DNA of 64,000 nt from Pseudomonas tritici (GTDB lineage Bacteria > Pseudomonadota > Gammaproteobacteria > Pseudomonadales > Pseudomonadaceae): assembly GCF_014268275.3 (NCBI RefSeq), contig NZ_CP077084.1, forward strand, positions 5,208,001 through 5,272,000, given 5' to 3'. The position numbers were made by a program, and so were the translations under genes. The notes beneath the pieces are model-generated. The model made no database searches. It was not told the DNA's origin and saw nothing but the letters and a program-made list of their open reading frames with translations. How positions within the stretch are numbered: position 1 is the stretch's first letter; every line of letters starts with the position of its first letter. Shown one piece after another: positions 39,735-49,766 of this stretch.

Positions 39735-41111
39735 TTACATTTTAGGCATGCCGCCGCCGGGCAACATGCCGCCCATGCCGCGCATCATCTTGGCCATACC
39801 GCCCTTGGCGGAGAATTTCTTCATCATCTTCTGCATCTGCTTGTGTTGCTTGATCAAGCGACCGATGTCCTGCACCTGGGTGCCGGACCCCATGGCGATC
39901 CGACGCTTGCGCGAACCGCTGATCAGCTCAGGGTCGCGGCGCTCGGCCGGGGTCATGGAGTTGATGATGGCTTCCATCTGCTTGAACTGCTTCTCTGCCG
40001 CGCCCTGGGCATTGCCCATTTGCGCCAGGTTCACACCGCCGATGTTTGGCAGCTTGTCCATCAGGCCGCCGAGGCCGCCCATGTTCTTCATCTGTTGCAG
40101 CTGGTCGCGGAAGTCTTCGAGGTCGAAGCCCTTGCCCTTCTTCAGCTTCTTGGCCAGTTTATCGGCCTTGTCCTTGTCGAGCGTGGCTTCGGCCTGCTCG
40201 ATCAGGCTGAGCACGTCGCCCATGCCGAGGATTCGCGAGGCAATACGCTCGGGGTGGAACGGCTCGAGCGCTTCGCTCTTCTCGCCCATACCGATGAACT
40301 TGATCGGCTTGCCGGTGATGGCACGTACTGACAGCGCAGCACCGCCACGGGCATCGCCGTCGACCTTGGTCAGGATCACGCCGGTCAGCGGCAGTGCGTC
40401 ACCAAATGCCTTGGCGGTGTTGGCCGCATCCTGGCCGGTCATGGCATCGACCACGAACAGCGTCTCGACCGGGTTGATCGCGGCGTGCAACGCCTTGATC
40501 TCGCCCATCATCTCTTCATCGATGTGCAGGCGACCGGCGGTATCGACGATGACCACGTCGATGAACTTCAGCTTGGCTTCTTTAATAGCTGCGTTGGCGA
40601 TGTCGACCGGCTTCTGGCTCAGGTCGGACGGGAAGAAGGTCACACCGACTTCGCCGGCGAGCATTTCCAACTGCTTGATGGCCGCCGGACGGTACACGTC
40701 GGCCGACACCACCATGACGGACTTCTTCTTGCGCTCTTTAAGGAAGCGCGCCAGCTTGCCGGCGGTGGTGGTTTTACCCGCGCCCTGCAAACCGGCCATC
40801 AATACGACGGCCGGCGGCACGGCGCTCAGGTTCAAGTCTTCGTTGGCCGCGCCCATCAGGCTTTCGAGCTCGGCCTGGACGATCTTCACAAAGGCCTGGC
40901 CCGGCGTGAGGCTGCGGGACACTTCGGTGCCTACCGCGCGCTCTTTGACCGAGTTGACGAAGTCCTTCACCACCGGCAAAGCCACGTCGGCTTCCAGCAA
41001 CGCCATGCGCACTTCACGCAGGGTGTCTTTAATATTGTCCTCGGTCAGCTTGGCCTTGCCGGTGACATGGCGCAGCGTCTGCGAGAGACGGTCAGTCAGG
41101 TTTTCAAACAT
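39735..41111 (-). CDS. ffh: Signal recognition particle protein Ffh
   Basis: GTPase that targets nascent membrane proteins with 4.5S RNA and FtsY. 458 residues: an N domain, a G domain with the P-loop GLQGAGKTTTAGKLA, the DTAGR motif and TKVDGDARGG. A methionine-rich M domain (about 300-430) precedes a Gly/Met tail. It diverges from ypjD. The 4.5S RNA gene is not in this window. Confidence 0.97.
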   Translation of the reverse strand: MFENLTDRLSQTLRHVTGKAKLTEDNIKDTLREVRMALLEADVALPVVKDFVNSVKERAVGTEVSRSLTPGQAFVKIVQAELESLMGAANEDLNLSAVPPAVVLMAGLQGAGKTTTAGKLARFLKERKKKSVMVVSADVYRPAAIKQLEMLAGEVGVTFFPSDLSQKPVDIANAAIKEAKLKFIDVVIVDTAGRLHIDEEMMGEIKALHAAINPVETLFVVDAMTGQDAANTAKAFGDALPLTGVILTKVDGDARGGAALSVRAITGKPIKFIGMGEKSEALEPFHPERIASRILGMGDVLSLIEQAEATLDKDKADKLAKKLKKGKGFDLEDFRDQLQQMKNMGGLGGLMDKLPNIGGVNLAQMGNAQGAAEKQFKQMEAIINSMTPAERRDPELISGSRKRRIAMGSGTQVQDIGRLIKQHKQMQKMMKKFSAKGGMAKMMRGMGGMLPGGGMPKM

Positions 41112-41345
41112 GCGCGATCCTTTCAGGCCCTATTCAACAAAATGCATTGGTAGACCGAGGTAGTGGCGACCGAGGCTGTGGTAAATCGCTATTAAAAACA
41201 GCGCTCGGCGAGCCTGCGGCGTGGGCAGGTCGCGGATTATAGCGAAGACTGCGGCCATGCACACCCGCTGTCTGGCCTGAGAGTCTTTCGTGTTACGCGG
41301 GGGTATGCCAAACTCAGCGCCTTTCGGGCTTGCCTATCAGGATTT

Positions 41346-42158
41346 ATGCTCCCTTTGTCACCCAGTTTGCTACCCAGCCTCGCCGCCGCCATTTTGTATG
41401 CCGCTGCGACTCTCTATCAGGGCACTCGTCTGGCCCAAGGCACCAAGGCGGACAAACGCCTGCTGGTCGGCCTTGGCGTCCTAGCCCTGCTGGCTCACGC
41501 TGCCAGCCTGTTTACCCACCTGATGACCCCAGTCGGCCTGGGCCTGGATTTTTTCAGCGCCGCCAGCCTGATTGCGGCGGCCGTCATCGCGCTGACCCTG
41601 CTGGCCTGTTATCGGATTCCCGTCGAGAACCTGCTGGTGCTGCTATTCCCATTGGGCGTGCTGACGGTGCTGCTGGCGCAATTCGCGCCCACGGGTACGG
41701 TGCAGGTGATTGATGAAGAGCCGGGCATCCTCGCGCATATCCTGCTTTCCATCCTGGCCTACGGCATGTTCACCATTGCCGTCTTCCAATCCCTGCTCCT
41801 GCTGCTGCAGGACCACCAGCTCAAGCACAAGCACCCCTCAGGGCTGATCAAGAACTTCCCGCCGCTGCAAACCATGGAAAGCCTGCTGTTCGGCTTCCTC
41901 TGGGCTGGCTGGACGCTGTTGTCATTGTCGCTGATTTCCGGCTGGCTATTCGTCGAAAACCTGTTCGCCCAGCACCTGGTGCACAAGACGTTGCTGGCGT
42001 GCCTGGCATGGGTAGTGTTCAGCGTATTGCTGTGGGGCCGCAACCGCCTCGGCTGGCGTGGGCACAAGGCGATCCGCTGGACCCTGGCCGGTTTCTGCCT
42101 GCTGATGCTGGCCTATTTCGGCAGCAAGCTGGTCCGCGAATACATCCTGCACATCTGA
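41346..42158 (+). CDS. ypjD: YpjD/HemX-like cytochrome c assembly family membrane protein
   Basis: 270 residues with about 8 membrane helices and the CcsA/HemX-type core (EEPGILAHILLSILAYGMF and GFLWAGWTLLSLSLISGWL). The family includes haem-handling CcsA, but YpjD itself is uncharacterised; E. coli YpjD also sits beside ffh. A CorB-like gene follows 12 bases later. Confidence 0.85.
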   Translation: MLPLSPSLLPSLAAAILYAAATLYQGTRLAQGTKADKRLLVGLGVLALLAHAASLFTHLMTPVGLGLDFFSAASLIAAAVIALTLLACYRIPVENLLVLLFPLGVLTVLLAQFAPTGTVQVIDEEPGILAHILLSILAYGMFTIAVFQSLLLLLQDHQLKHKHPSGLIKNFPPLQTMESLLFGFLWAGWTLLSLSLISGWLFVENLFAQHLVHKTLLACLAWVVFSVLLWGRNRLGWRGHKAIRWTLAGFCLLMLAYFGSKLVREYILHI

Positions 42159-42170
42159 CGGGCCGTGATC

Positions 42171-43409
42171 ATGGACAACTTGCCGCTGGAGCCGATGCTC
42201 GCAGTAATCGCCTTGCTGGTGTTATGGGCCGCGCTGTTTACCGCCATCGAAGCCGCGCAACAGCACTTGCTGGCCTTGCGCCCTGGTACACGCCAGGGTG
42301 ACAAGGCTGCTGCCCGCCTGAGCTTCCCGCGTAACAGCCTGATCCTGTGCAACAGCCTGTGTCGCGCCGCGGTAGTCATTCTCTGCACCTTGCTGGCGAT
42401 CTACGCCTGGGCGCAGAACGGACCTTGGCTGGGCTGGATGATTGCCTGCGCGCTCCTGCTGATATTCGCCGACTACCTGCCTCGTGCCCTCGCCGTTCGT
42501 TATCCGCAAGCGGTGTTGGGCTTCGGCAATACGCTTTTGGGCGTGCCGCTGAAAATCCTCTACCCCCTTGCCTGGCTGCTCAATGGCATCAGCCTGTTGC
42601 TGTTGCGTCCATTCGCACGTCAATCCGGCGTGGTGAAAAAGAGCGATGAACCGCTGCCCGACCACGACGACGAACCGGAACCGGAAGCCGACGAAGACCG
42701 CACCCCCGGGATGCCCGGCATCCACGCCCTGGACAACATCACGGTCAACGACATCCTGGTACCGCGCAGTGAAGTGGACGGCATCAACCTGGATGACTCA
42801 GTCGAAGAGATCATCGAGCAACTGCGCACCTCCGAGCGCACGCGCCTGCCGGTGTTCCACAGTGATATCAACCAGGTCCAGGCGGTGCTGAACACGCGAC
42901 AGATCCAGCACCTGCTGCCCGACGCCAGCCTGACCAAGGAAGCGTTACTCGCCGCCTGCCACGAACCCTACTTCGTCCCCGAAAGTACGCCGCTGCAACT
43001 GCAACTGCTGAACTTCCACAAGCAACAGCGACGCCTCGGCATGGTGGTGGACGAGTACGGCGAAGTGCTGGGCATTGTCACCCTGGAAGATATCCTCGAA
43101 GAAATCGTCGGTGAGTTTGAGAGCGAACAGAGTGCCGACAACCCGCATATCGACGCGCAACCGGATGGCCGCTATATCATCGACGGTGCCGCCTCGATCC
43201 GCGACCTGAATAAGAGCCTGAACTGGCACCTGCCCAGCGACGGTCCAAAGACCCTCAATGGCCTGGTCACCGAAGCACTGGAGACCATCCCGGACTGCGC
43301 GGTGTGCCTGAAAATCGGGCGCTACCGCCTGGAAATCCTCGAGACCGAGGACAACCGCGTGAGCAAGGTGCTGATCTGGCATACCAGCAGGATGCCGGTG
43401 GCTGCCTAA
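42171..43409 (+). CDS. CorB/CNNM-like membrane protein with CBS and CorC domains
   Basis: About 412 residues (ATG 42171; GTG 42165 is possible). The N-terminal DUF21/CNNM membrane part has about four helices. A central CBS pair (VNDILVPRSEVDGINLDD, and VVDEYGEVLGIVTLEDILEEI) precedes a CorC/HlyC transporter-associated domain. E. coli YfjD/CorB occupies the same ypjD-neighbour position. It is linked to Mg2+ or Co2+ efflux by family; the ion is not shown here. The first half is less conserved than the CBS part. Confidence 0.85.
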   Translation: MDNLPLEPMLAVIALLVLWAALFTAIEAAQQHLLALRPGTRQGDKAAARLSFPRNSLILCNSLCRAAVVILCTLLAIYAWAQNGPWLGWMIACALLLIFADYLPRALAVRYPQAVLGFGNTLLGVPLKILYPLAWLLNGISLLLLRPFARQSGVVKKSDEPLPDHDDEPEPEADEDRTPGMPGIHALDNITVNDILVPRSEVDGINLDDSVEEIIEQLRTSERTRLPVFHSDINQVQAVLNTRQIQHLLPDASLTKEALLAACHEPYFVPESTPLQLQLLNFHKQQRRLGMVVDEYGEVLGIVTLEDILEEIVGEFESEQSADNPHIDAQPDGRYIIDGAASIRDLNKSLNWHLPSDGPKTLNGLVTEALETIPDCAVCLKIGRYRLEILETEDNRVSKVLIWHTSRMPVAA

Positions 43410-43682
43410 CCTATCCCTGATACTACTCAAGCTCCCACATTTTGATTTGCGGCGTGTCAGCACACTTGTTGTATCTCCAAACCCCTTCCTATAATCCCTG
43501 CGGCTTACCAGAGCCCCGCCCGACCGTGTGCTACCCGCACCCAACGCGTCAAGGCACCGCTTCATCCTGTCTGACCGGTGTTCGCTCCCATCCCGAGCCG
43601 CCCCGCGCACTACCCTGATCCATGGGTGTTCGACCAATAATAATCCGCGTCCAAACGCGCAACGACCGTCAGGGATACCGCC
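43410..43682. other. Intergenic region with a REP remnant
   Basis: 273 bases before the MHS transporter gene. A 13-base REP tail GCTCCCACATTTT (43431-43443) with no core remains after the CorB-like gene. The rest shows no gene or clear operator. Confidence 0.6.
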
Positions 43683-44993
43683 ATGAGCACCACCTATAAC
43701 GAGGCCGCGCCCGCCGCCCCGACCAACTCGACTGCACGGGTTGCCACCGCGAGCATTGTCGGCACCGCCATCGAGTTCTACGACTTCTATATCTACGCCA
43801 CGGCTGCTGCGCTGGTGATCGGCCCGGTGTTCTTCCCGCAGACCTCCGGCACCGCGCAGATGCTGGCGTCGTTCCTGACCTTTGGCATCGCCTTTATCGC
43901 CCGCCCGCTGGGCTCGGCACTGTTCGGCCACTTCGGCGACCGCATTGGGCGTAAATCCACGCTGGTGGCCTCGCTGTTGCTGATGGGCGTGTGTACCACG
44001 CTGATCGGCTTATTGCCCGGTTATGACAGCATCGGCGCCTGGGCGCCGATCCTGTTGTGCGTGCTGCGTTTCGGCCAGGGCCTTGGCTTGGGCGGGGAAT
44101 GGGGCGGCGCGGCACTGCTGGCGACCGAGAATGCGCCCAAGGGCAAGCGCGCCTGGTTCGGCATGTTCCCGCAACTGGGCCCTTCGATTGGCTTTCTCGC
44201 GGCTAACGGCTTGTTCTTGATCCTGGCGATGAGCCTGAACGACGAGCAGTTTCGTAGCTGGGGCTGGCGCATTCCGTTCATTCTCAGCGCTGCGCTGGTG
44301 ATGGTGGGCCTGTATGCGCGCCTGAAGCTGCATGAAACGCCAGTCTTCGCCAACGCCGTGGCCAAAGAAGCCCCAATAAAAGTGCCGTTGGTGGAACTGT
44401 TCAGCCAGCATTGGCTGCCAGTATTGCTGGGCGCCGCGTCGATGGTGGTGTGTTATGCGTTGTTCTACATCACCACCGCGTTTTCGCTGAGCTACGGCGT
44501 TTCGACCTTGGGCTACAGCCGCGAGACCTTCCTTGGCTTGTTGTGCTTCGCAGTGCTGTTCATGGGCCTGGCCACGCCACTGGCGGCCCTGGCGAGTGAT
44601 CGCTACGGGCGCAGGCCGGTGCTAATCGTCGGAGCGATCCTGGCGATCCTGTCGGGCTTCACCATGGAGCCGCTGCTGACCCACGGCTCGACCTGGGCGG
44701 TGGCGCTGTTCCTGGCCCTGGAGCTGTTCCTGATGGGCGTGACCTTCGCGCCGATGGGCGCCATGCTGCCGGAGTTGTTCCCGACGCGCGTGCGTTATAC
44801 CGGCGCGTCGGCGGCGTATAACCTGGGTGGGATCGTGGGGGCTTCAGCGGCACCGTTCTTCGCGACCAAGCTGGTGGCGATGGGTGGGCTGAGTTATGTC
44901 GGTGGGTATGTGTCGGCGGCGGCGTTGCTCAGCTTGATTGCTGTGCTGTGCCTGAAAGAGACGCGGGATAATGATCTGAATAAGGTCGCCTGA
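43683..44993 (+). CDS. MHS-family MFS transporter
   Basis: 436 residues and 12 helices. The metabolite:H+ symporter signatures are present: GTAIEFYDFYIYATAAAL in helix 1, FGDRIGRKSTL between helices 2 and 3, and RFGQGLGLGGEWGGAALLATE in helix 4. Relatives carry dicarboxylates, shikimate, proline-betaine or aromatic acids, so the substrate is open. The same transporter occurs between the CorB-like gene and purT in PAO1. Confidence 0.88.
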   Translation: MSTTYNEAAPAAPTNSTARVATASIVGTAIEFYDFYIYATAAALVIGPVFFPQTSGTAQMLASFLTFGIAFIARPLGSALFGHFGDRIGRKSTLVASLLLMGVCTTLIGLLPGYDSIGAWAPILLCVLRFGQGLGLGGEWGGAALLATENAPKGKRAWFGMFPQLGPSIGFLAANGLFLILAMSLNDEQFRSWGWRIPFILSAALVMVGLYARLKLHETPVFANAVAKEAPIKVPLVELFSQHWLPVLLGAASMVVCYALFYITTAFSLSYGVSTLGYSRETFLGLLCFAVLFMGLATPLAALASDRYGRRPVLIVGAILAILSGFTMEPLLTHGSTWAVALFLALELFLMGVTFAPMGAMLPELFPTRVRYTGASAAYNLGGIVGASAAPFFATKLVAMGGLSYVGGYVSAAALLSLIAVLCLKETRDNDLNKVA

Positions 44994-45002
44994 TAGACCG
45001 CT

Positions 45003-45066
45003 ATCGCAGGCAAGCCCGGCTCCCACAGGGAAATGCATTCCAATGTGGGAACTGGCTTGCCTGCGA
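45003..45066. repeat. Outward-facing REP pair between the MHS gene and purT
   Basis: Left arm ATCGCAGGCAAGCCCGGCTCC (45003-45028, minus sense), right arm ATGTGGGAACTGGCTTGCC (45043-45066, plus sense), 14 bases apart. The CTGCGAT ends point outward, the reverse of the REPINs at 16161 and 26923. Both arms carry single substitutions. Confidence 0.85.
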
Positions 45067-45080
45067 AGGGCGCGCCTCGG

Positions 45081-46262
45081 TTACAGCTCTACCACAACAG
45101 CCTTGGAAGCACGGGTAGCCTTGGCTCGAGCCGCTTCAATCGACTCATCCCGCGCCAACGTCACGCCCATGCGGCGCTGGCCATTCACTTCTGGCTTACC
45201 AAACAGACGCAACGCCGTATCCGGTTCGCTCAACGCCGCACCGAGGTTGGCAAACGCCGTCTGGGTCGACTGCCCTTCCACTAGGATCACCGCCGAAGCC
45301 GAAGGCCCGAACTGACGGATCAACGGAATCGGCAAGCCCAGGATTGCGCGAGCGTGCAGCGCGAACTGCGACAAGTCCTGAGAAATCAGGGTCACCAAGC
45401 CCGTGTCATGCGGACGCGGCGATACTTCGCTGAACCACACCTGATCACCCTTGATGAACAACTCCACGCCAAACAGGCCACGGCCCCCAAGGGACTCGGT
45501 CACGGCCTTTGCAACGCGCTCGGATTCGGCCAGCGCAATCGGGCTCATGGCCTGCGGCTGCCAGGATTCCTGGTAGTCGCCCTTCTCCTGACGATGGCCA
45601 ACCGGTGCACAGAACGTGGTGCCACCGACGTGACGCACCGTCAGCAAGGTGATTTCGTAGTCGAAGTCGATAAAGCCTTCGATGATCACCCGGCCCTTAC
45701 CGGCACGTCCGCCTTCCTGGGCGTAATCCCAGGCTTTCTGCACGTCGTCAGCGCTGCGCAACAGGCTCTGGCCCTTGCCCGACGAACTCATCACCGGCTT
45801 GACCACACACGGGAAACCCAGGTCCTGCACGGCCTTGCTGTAGTCCTCGAAAGTATCGGCGAAGTGGTACGGCGAGGTCGGCAGGTCCAGCTCTTCGGCG
45901 GCCAGGCGACGGATGCCTTCGCGGTTCATGGTCAGCGAGGTGGCACGCGCGGTCGGGATCACGGTAAAGCCTTCGGCTTCCAGCTCCACCAGAGTGGCGG
46001 TGGCGATGGCCTCGATTTCCGGCACGATAAAGTCCGGCTTCTCGGCTTCGATCACAGCACGCAGGGCGGCACCGTCGAGCATGTTGATCACGTGGCTGCG
46101 ATGCGCCACCTGCATGGCCGGCGCGTTGGCGTAGCGATCCACGGCAATCACTTCAACGCCCAGGCGTTGCAGTTCGATCACCACTTCCTTGCCCAGCTCA
46201 CCGCAGCCACACAGCAAAACGCGGGTCGCGGTTGGCGACAATGGAGTTCCGATTCGGGTCAT
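45081..46262 (-). CDS. purT: Formate-dependent GAR transformylase PurT
   Basis: ATP-grasp enzyme of purine synthesis that formylates glycinamide ribonucleotide with formate and ATP, an alternative to the folate enzyme PurN. 393 residues. The N-terminal motif [18 protein letters not shown] and the grasp core ([24 protein letters not shown]) are intact. No riboswitch was found in the 69 bases upstream. Confidence 0.95.
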   Translation of the reverse strand: MTRIGTPLSPTATRVLLCGCGELGKEVVIELQRLGVEVIAVDRYANAPAMQVAHRSHVINMLDGAALRAVIEAEKPDFIVPEIEAIATATLVELEAEGFTVIPTARATSLTMNREGIRRLAAEELDLPTSPYHFADTFEDYSKAVQDLGFPCVVKPVMSSSGKGQSLLRSADDVQKAWDYAQEGGRAGKGRVIIEGFIDFDYEITLLTVRHVGGTTFCAPVGHRQEKGDYQESWQPQAMSPIALAESERVAKAVTESLGGRGLFGVELFIKGDQVWFSEVSPRPHDTGLVTLISQDLSQFALHARAILGLPIPLIRQFGPSASAVILVEGQSTQTAFANLGAALSEPDTALRLFGKPEVNGQRRMGVTLARDESIEAARAKATRASKAVVVEL

Positions 46263-46331
46263 CTCAGGTCCTCAGGGGAGCGGATCATGGGGAGAAAGGC
46301 CGGCATTTTACATGAACTGTAAAAATTGGCC

Positions 46332-46799
46332 TCAGTTGGCGACGGCACGCTTGCGGATACGCCACGCCATGATCAGCCACACCACCGTGACGCCGGCAAA
46401 TTTCGACACCAGTGCGGTACCCGCCACCGCTGGAGTGAGCGCGCCGATCAGGCCGAAAAAGATAAAGGTATCGAGGGGAATGCTCAGCGCCGAACTTATC
46501 CACAGGCGATCGTGGAGCGGGCGCTTGGTGATGCTGAACACCAGCCAGTCGATGCACTCGGAGACCGCAAACGCTGTGGCACTGGCCAGTGCGATAGAAG
46601 GGTCGGAGGTGATATACGACAGCACCAGCGCCGCCAGCATGGCGATGATCGCACCATGGCCAAAACGGGTTTGCACCATGTCGCGCAGGATAAATACCAG
46701 GCCGCCCCAGGCGGACCAGATGACATCCAGGTGCGGCGCGGTGGAGAAGGCGAAGTTGATCAGCACGACGCTGCTGATGTAGGCGATCAGGAAGAGCAT
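46332..46799 (-). CDS. VUT-family transporter (queuosine-precursor-type)
   Basis: 155 residues with about five membrane helices, the VUT/ECF-S-like family that includes queuosine precursor transporters. The sequence ATAFAVSECIDWLVFSITKRP is typical. The known YhhQ/QrtT lineage is longer, so the carried compound here is uncertain. It is conserved between purT and the DUF1289 gene. Confidence 0.78.
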   Translation of the reverse strand: MLFLIAYISSVVLINFAFSTAPHLDVIWSAWGGLVFILRDMVQTRFGHGAIIAMLAALVLSYITSDPSIALASATAFAVSECIDWLVFSITKRPLHDRLWISSALSIPLDTFIFFGLIGALTPAVAGTALVSKFAGVTVVWLIMAWRIRKRAVAN

Positions 46800-46870
46800 G
46801 GGGGATGGGCCTGTGGATGATGGCGCACAGGGTACTTCACAATTAGAAAGATGTCGTCTGGGAGGGCCTC

Positions 46871-46955
46871 ATCGCAGGCAAGCCAGCTCCCACATTTTGA
46901 ACGCGTTTAACCTGTTGGAACGCGGTCAAAATGTGGGAGCTGGCTTGCCTGCGAT
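46871..46955. repeat. Outward-facing REP pair between the VUT and DUF1289 genes
   Basis: Left arm (46871-46897) and right arm (46928-46955) are inverted with the CTGCGAT ends outward. The stem extends inward through TTTTGA-ACGCG and CGCG-GTCAAAA, so the whole forms one long imperfect hairpin. Confidence 0.88.
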
Positions 46956-46964
46956 AGCGGTCTA

Positions 46965-47180
46965 TCAGCCGCCAGGTTTCCCAGAAACCATAAACACCAA
47001 CCCACCCGCCACCGCCCGCTCATGGCACAACCCCAACACCACCCGGCGCTCGGCATTGTCCATGCGGCTCCACCGCGTAATCTCATCCACGGTGCGCTGA
47101 CAGCCGGTGCAAATATCATCATCATCCAGCGCACAAATGCTCACGCACGGCGAAGCAACGGGGCGTTCACTCGGGTTCAT
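46965..47180 (-). CDS. DUF1289 domain protein
   Basis: 71 residues with the cysteine cluster [16 protein letters not shown] near the start, as in DUF1289 proteins (E. coli YdhL). The cysteines suggest a metal or Fe-S site, but this is unproven. ATG 47180 overlaps the stop of the carbonic-anhydrase-like gene as ATGA. Confidence 0.88.
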   Translation of the reverse strand: MNPSERPVASPCVSICALDDDDICTGCQRTVDEITRWSRMDNAERRVVLGLCHERAVAGGLVFMVSGKPGG

Positions 47181-47701
47181 TCTTCCTGCTCAACCAGATC
47201 CCGCGCATAACGCTGCGAGTTATGCACATAGTGCGCAGCGCTGGCTTCAAGCATGCGTTTCTGCGCGTCGGTCAGCTCACGCACCACCTTGCCCGGTGAA
47301 CCCACCACCAGCGAACCATCCGGAATTTCCTTGCCCTCACCGATCAGCGAATTGGCGCCGATGATGCAGTGCTTGCCGATCTTCGCGCCATTTAGGATCA
47401 CCGCGTTGATACCGATCAGGCTGTAATCATCCACCGTGCAGCCGTGCAGCATGGCGTTATGACCAATGGTCACGCCGGTGCCCAGCGTCAGCGGGTAGCC
47501 CATGTCGGTGTGCATTACGCTGCCATCCTGCACATTGCTGTTCTTGCCGATCAGGATCAGTTCGTTGTCGCCACGCAACACCGCGTTAAACCAGACGTTG
47601 GCGCCCTCCTCCAGCTTGACCTTGCCCACCAGCGTGGCATTCGGTGCCACCCAGCTCTGTGGATGAGTCTCGACGCGGGCGTCGCCCAGGCGGTATTTCA
47701 T
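47177..47701 (-). CDS. Gamma-class carbonic anhydrase-like protein
   Basis: 174 residues of left-handed beta-helix (hexapeptide repeats such as [18 protein letters not shown]). The metal ligands are H65 (VMHTDMGYP), H82 and H87 in [11 protein letters not shown]. The family includes YrdA/PaaY and true Cam enzymes; it lacks the extra loop of Cam, so activity is uncertain. It is co-transcribed with the DUF1289 gene through an ATGA overlap. Confidence 0.85.
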   Translation of the reverse strand: MKYRLGDARVETHPQSWVAPNATLVGKVKLEEGANVWFNAVLRGDNELILIGKNSNVQDGSVMHTDMGYPLTLGTGVTIGHNAMLHGCTVDDYSLIGINAVILNGAKIGKHCIIGANSLIGEGKEIPDGSLVVGSPGKVVRELTDAQKRMLEASAAHYVHNSQRYARDLVEQEE

Positions 47702-47737
47702 GGTTTTCCCTCACGGCGTTGCCATTCAAACGATGGC

Positions 47738-48340
47738 TTAGATATTGATGAAGCTCTTGGGTGGCTGATGCAGGCTGATGTTGGCGTCGTCATAGAGCAA
47801 ATTGATCAATTCGACGATCATGATCGCCGTCAGCCCCCAGATCTTGTATTCACCAAACCGATAGCTGGGCACGTACCAACTGCGGCCCTGGTAATCGATT
47901 CGGTGGGTATGTTCGCGCGGGTCCTGTCGGAAAAAGTCCAAAGGCACGCTGAAAACAGCGGCAATCTCGGCATCATTGGCCAGGTATTCGACGTAATCGG
48001 GAATCACACCAACGTAAGGCGTGACCCGAATGCCGTGCAGGGAGATCAAAGGGCTCAGCGGGCCGATCACTTCGACCAGCCCGGGCGGCAGGCCGATTTC
48101 TTCTTCGGCCTCGCGCAGCGCGGTGAAGATCAGGTCCGGGTCTTCGGGGTCGCGGCGCCCGCCGGGAAAGGCCACTTCGCCACCATGGGTCGACAGGCCA
48201 CTGGCGCGCAGGGTCAGGATCAGCTCAGGTTCGTCACTGCGGGTAATCGGTACCAGCACCGCGGCCTCGGGGAAACGCCCGTCGGTCTCCAGCGAATGGG
48301 GGGTGTGATTGCTTACCCGGCGAAGTAGCTCGTCCAGCAT
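47738..48340 (-). CDS. NUDIX CoA pyrophosphatase-like protein
   Basis: 200 residues with the CoA-specific segment LILTLRASGLSTHGGEVAFPGG directly before the NUDIX box (GGRRDPEDPDLIFTALREAEEEIGL), the arrangement of YeaB/NudL hydrolases that split CoA into 3',5'-ADP and 4'-phosphopantetheine. Gly and Glu of the box are all present. It diverges from the second NUDIX gene. Confidence 0.9.
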   Translation of the reverse strand: MLDELLRRVSNHTPHSLETDGRFPEAAVLVPITRSDEPELILTLRASGLSTHGGEVAFPGGRRDPEDPDLIFTALREAEEEIGLPPGLVEVIGPLSPLISLHGIRVTPYVGVIPDYVEYLANDAEIAAVFSVPLDFFRQDPREHTHRIDYQGRSWYVPSYRFGEYKIWGLTAIMIVELINLLYDDANISLHQPPKSFINI

Positions 48341-48486
48341 GAGTCATCTCGGTCTGTTGGCTACCTTGCATCATGCACCAAAGCTCGCGGGTGCCCAACC
48401 CCAAAACCCGCGTGGTGTCGCTAAACGACAACTTGCAGCGCCCTGCCCGTCACGCCAAGATAGACGCACTTTCCAGGAACCCCAGC

Positions 48487-49035
48487 ATGAACTTCTGCAG
48501 CCAGTGCGGTAAACCGGTTACCCAGCGCATCCCCGAAGGCGACGGCCGCCTGCGCTTTGTGTGTGATCACTGCTCGACCATTCACTATCAGAACCCCAAC
48601 ATCGTTGCCGGCACGGTGCCAGTGTGGGGCGAAAAAGTGCTGCTGTGCCGCCGCGCCATCGAGCCGCGCCTGGGTTACTGGACCCTGCCCGCAGGGTTTA
48701 TGGAGAACGGCGAGACGGTGGAACAGGCCGCCGCCCGCGAAACCCTGGAAGAAGCCTGCGCGCGCGTGCACAACATGAGCATCTACACCCTGATCGACGT
48801 GCCGCACATCAACCAGGTGCATATCTTCTATCGCGCCGACCTGCTCGACCTGGACTTTGCCGCAGGCCCCGAAAGCCTGGAAGTGCAGTTGTTCGACGAA
48901 GCCGACATCCCATGGTCAGAGCTGGCTTTCCGCACGGTCGGGCGGACCCTGGAATACTTTTTCGCTGACCGCCGGCAGCAATCCTTCCCGGTGCGCAGCG
49001 AGGCTGTACCGCCGCTGGGCAAGCCCGCCCCATGA
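48487..49035 (+). CDS. NUDIX hydrolase with N-terminal zinc ribbon
   Basis: 182 residues starting MNFCSQCGKPV. A zinc ribbon (C4, C7, C28, C31) precedes a NUDIX domain with an intact box (GFMENGETVEQAAARETLEEA). This architecture is found in NudC-like and ADP-ribose-type enzymes; the substrate is open. The longer frame from 48373 has no ribosome site. Confidence 0.88.
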   Translation: MNFCSQCGKPVTQRIPEGDGRLRFVCDHCSTIHYQNPNIVAGTVPVWGEKVLLCRRAIEPRLGYWTLPAGFMENGETVEQAAARETLEEACARVHNMSIYTLIDVPHINQVHIFYRADLLDLDFAAGPESLEVQLFDEADIPWSELAFRTVGRTLEYFFADRRQQSFPVRSEAVPPLGKPAP

Positions 49036-49055
49036 CACTAGGGATACCCGTTTCA

Positions 49056-49559
49056 ATGCGTTGGTTGCTTGCGCTTATCTGCCTGTCGTTCGCGACCCTG
49101 TCGTCGGCCTCCACGGTGGAAACCCTGGGCGGCAAAACCGTCGAAAAAGTCCTGGTGCTCAAATCTGCCCACCAATTGCAGTTGATCAACGACGGCAAGC
49201 CCATCAAGACCTACCGCATTTCCCTGGGCAAGAACCCCAAGGGCCACAAGCTGATCGAAGGCGACCGCCGCACGCCAGAAGGCCTCTACTGGCTCGACTG
49301 GCGCAAGACCAGCGACCGCTTCAACCTGGCCATGCACATTTCCTACCCGAATATCAGCGACGCCGCCCGTGCCCGCCGCGAAGGCGTGAAGCCGGGCAGC
49401 ATGATCATGATCCACGGCACCCCCGACACCGAGGACTACCCGGAACAGTGGTTCCATACCCTGGACTGGACCGACGGCTGCATCGGCATGCGCAACGTGG
49501 ATATGCGCGAGGTCTGGAACCTGGTCAAAGACGGCACCCTGATCGAGATTCGTCCGTAA
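49056..49559 (+). CDS. L,D-transpeptidase (YkuD family)
   Basis: 167 residues from ATG 49056; an ATG at 49032 overlaps the previous stop as ATGA and is also possible. A signal peptide (about 1-19) is followed by the YkuD catalytic domain. The signature MIMIHGTPDT leads to DWTDGCIGMRN, with catalytic C142 and an aspartate in place of the usual histidine two residues before it. Such enzymes make 3-3 peptidoglycan cross-links or attach lipoprotein to the wall. Confidence 0.85.
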   Translation: MRWLLALICLSFATLSSASTVETLGGKTVEKVLVLKSAHQLQLINDGKPIKTYRISLGKNPKGHKLIEGDRRTPEGLYWLDWRKTSDRFNLAMHISYPNISDAARARREGVKPGSMIMIHGTPDTEDYPEQWFHTLDWTDGCIGMRNVDMREVWNLVKDGTLIEIRP

Positions 49560-49674
49560 TCTCGTACCGTTCGTAAAATAATTCAAAAAAAATTCCTGCC
49601 CCAGGCAGCGCCTGCCGGTGAATACCAGTTCACTGCGCCGGGCTGCGCGGTTCTGCGCGCGATACAGACCTCTC

Positions 49675-49766
49675 TAATACCACTTGATACCAGGCCCCAT
49701 TACAGGGCCTATAAACCATTGCTTGCACCGTTTTGGTTGCATTGACATGGTATTTAAGTGGTATTA
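49675..49766. promoter_or_regulatory. nag operon promoter with repeated TGGTAT operator elements
   Basis: TTGACA (49742-49747), 17 bases, TAATTT (49765-49770) form a promoter. Its spacer is filled by TGGTATTTAAGTGGTATTA (49748-49766), and an inverted near-copy (TGGTATCAAGTGGTATTA, minus strand) lies at 49675-49692. A third half-site AATACCA is at 49621-49627. The position fits autoregulation by the GntR-type protein downstream; that this protein binds here is inferred. Confidence 0.6.

Noticed and set aside
46263..46331. Purine riboswitch before purT
   Set aside because: Only 69 bases, without the conserved purine-aptamer junction.
49693..49711. Stem AGGCCC/GGGCCT between the TGGTAT elements
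   Set aside because: Too short and without a T-run for a terminator; no family match. Left as a chance inverted repeat.
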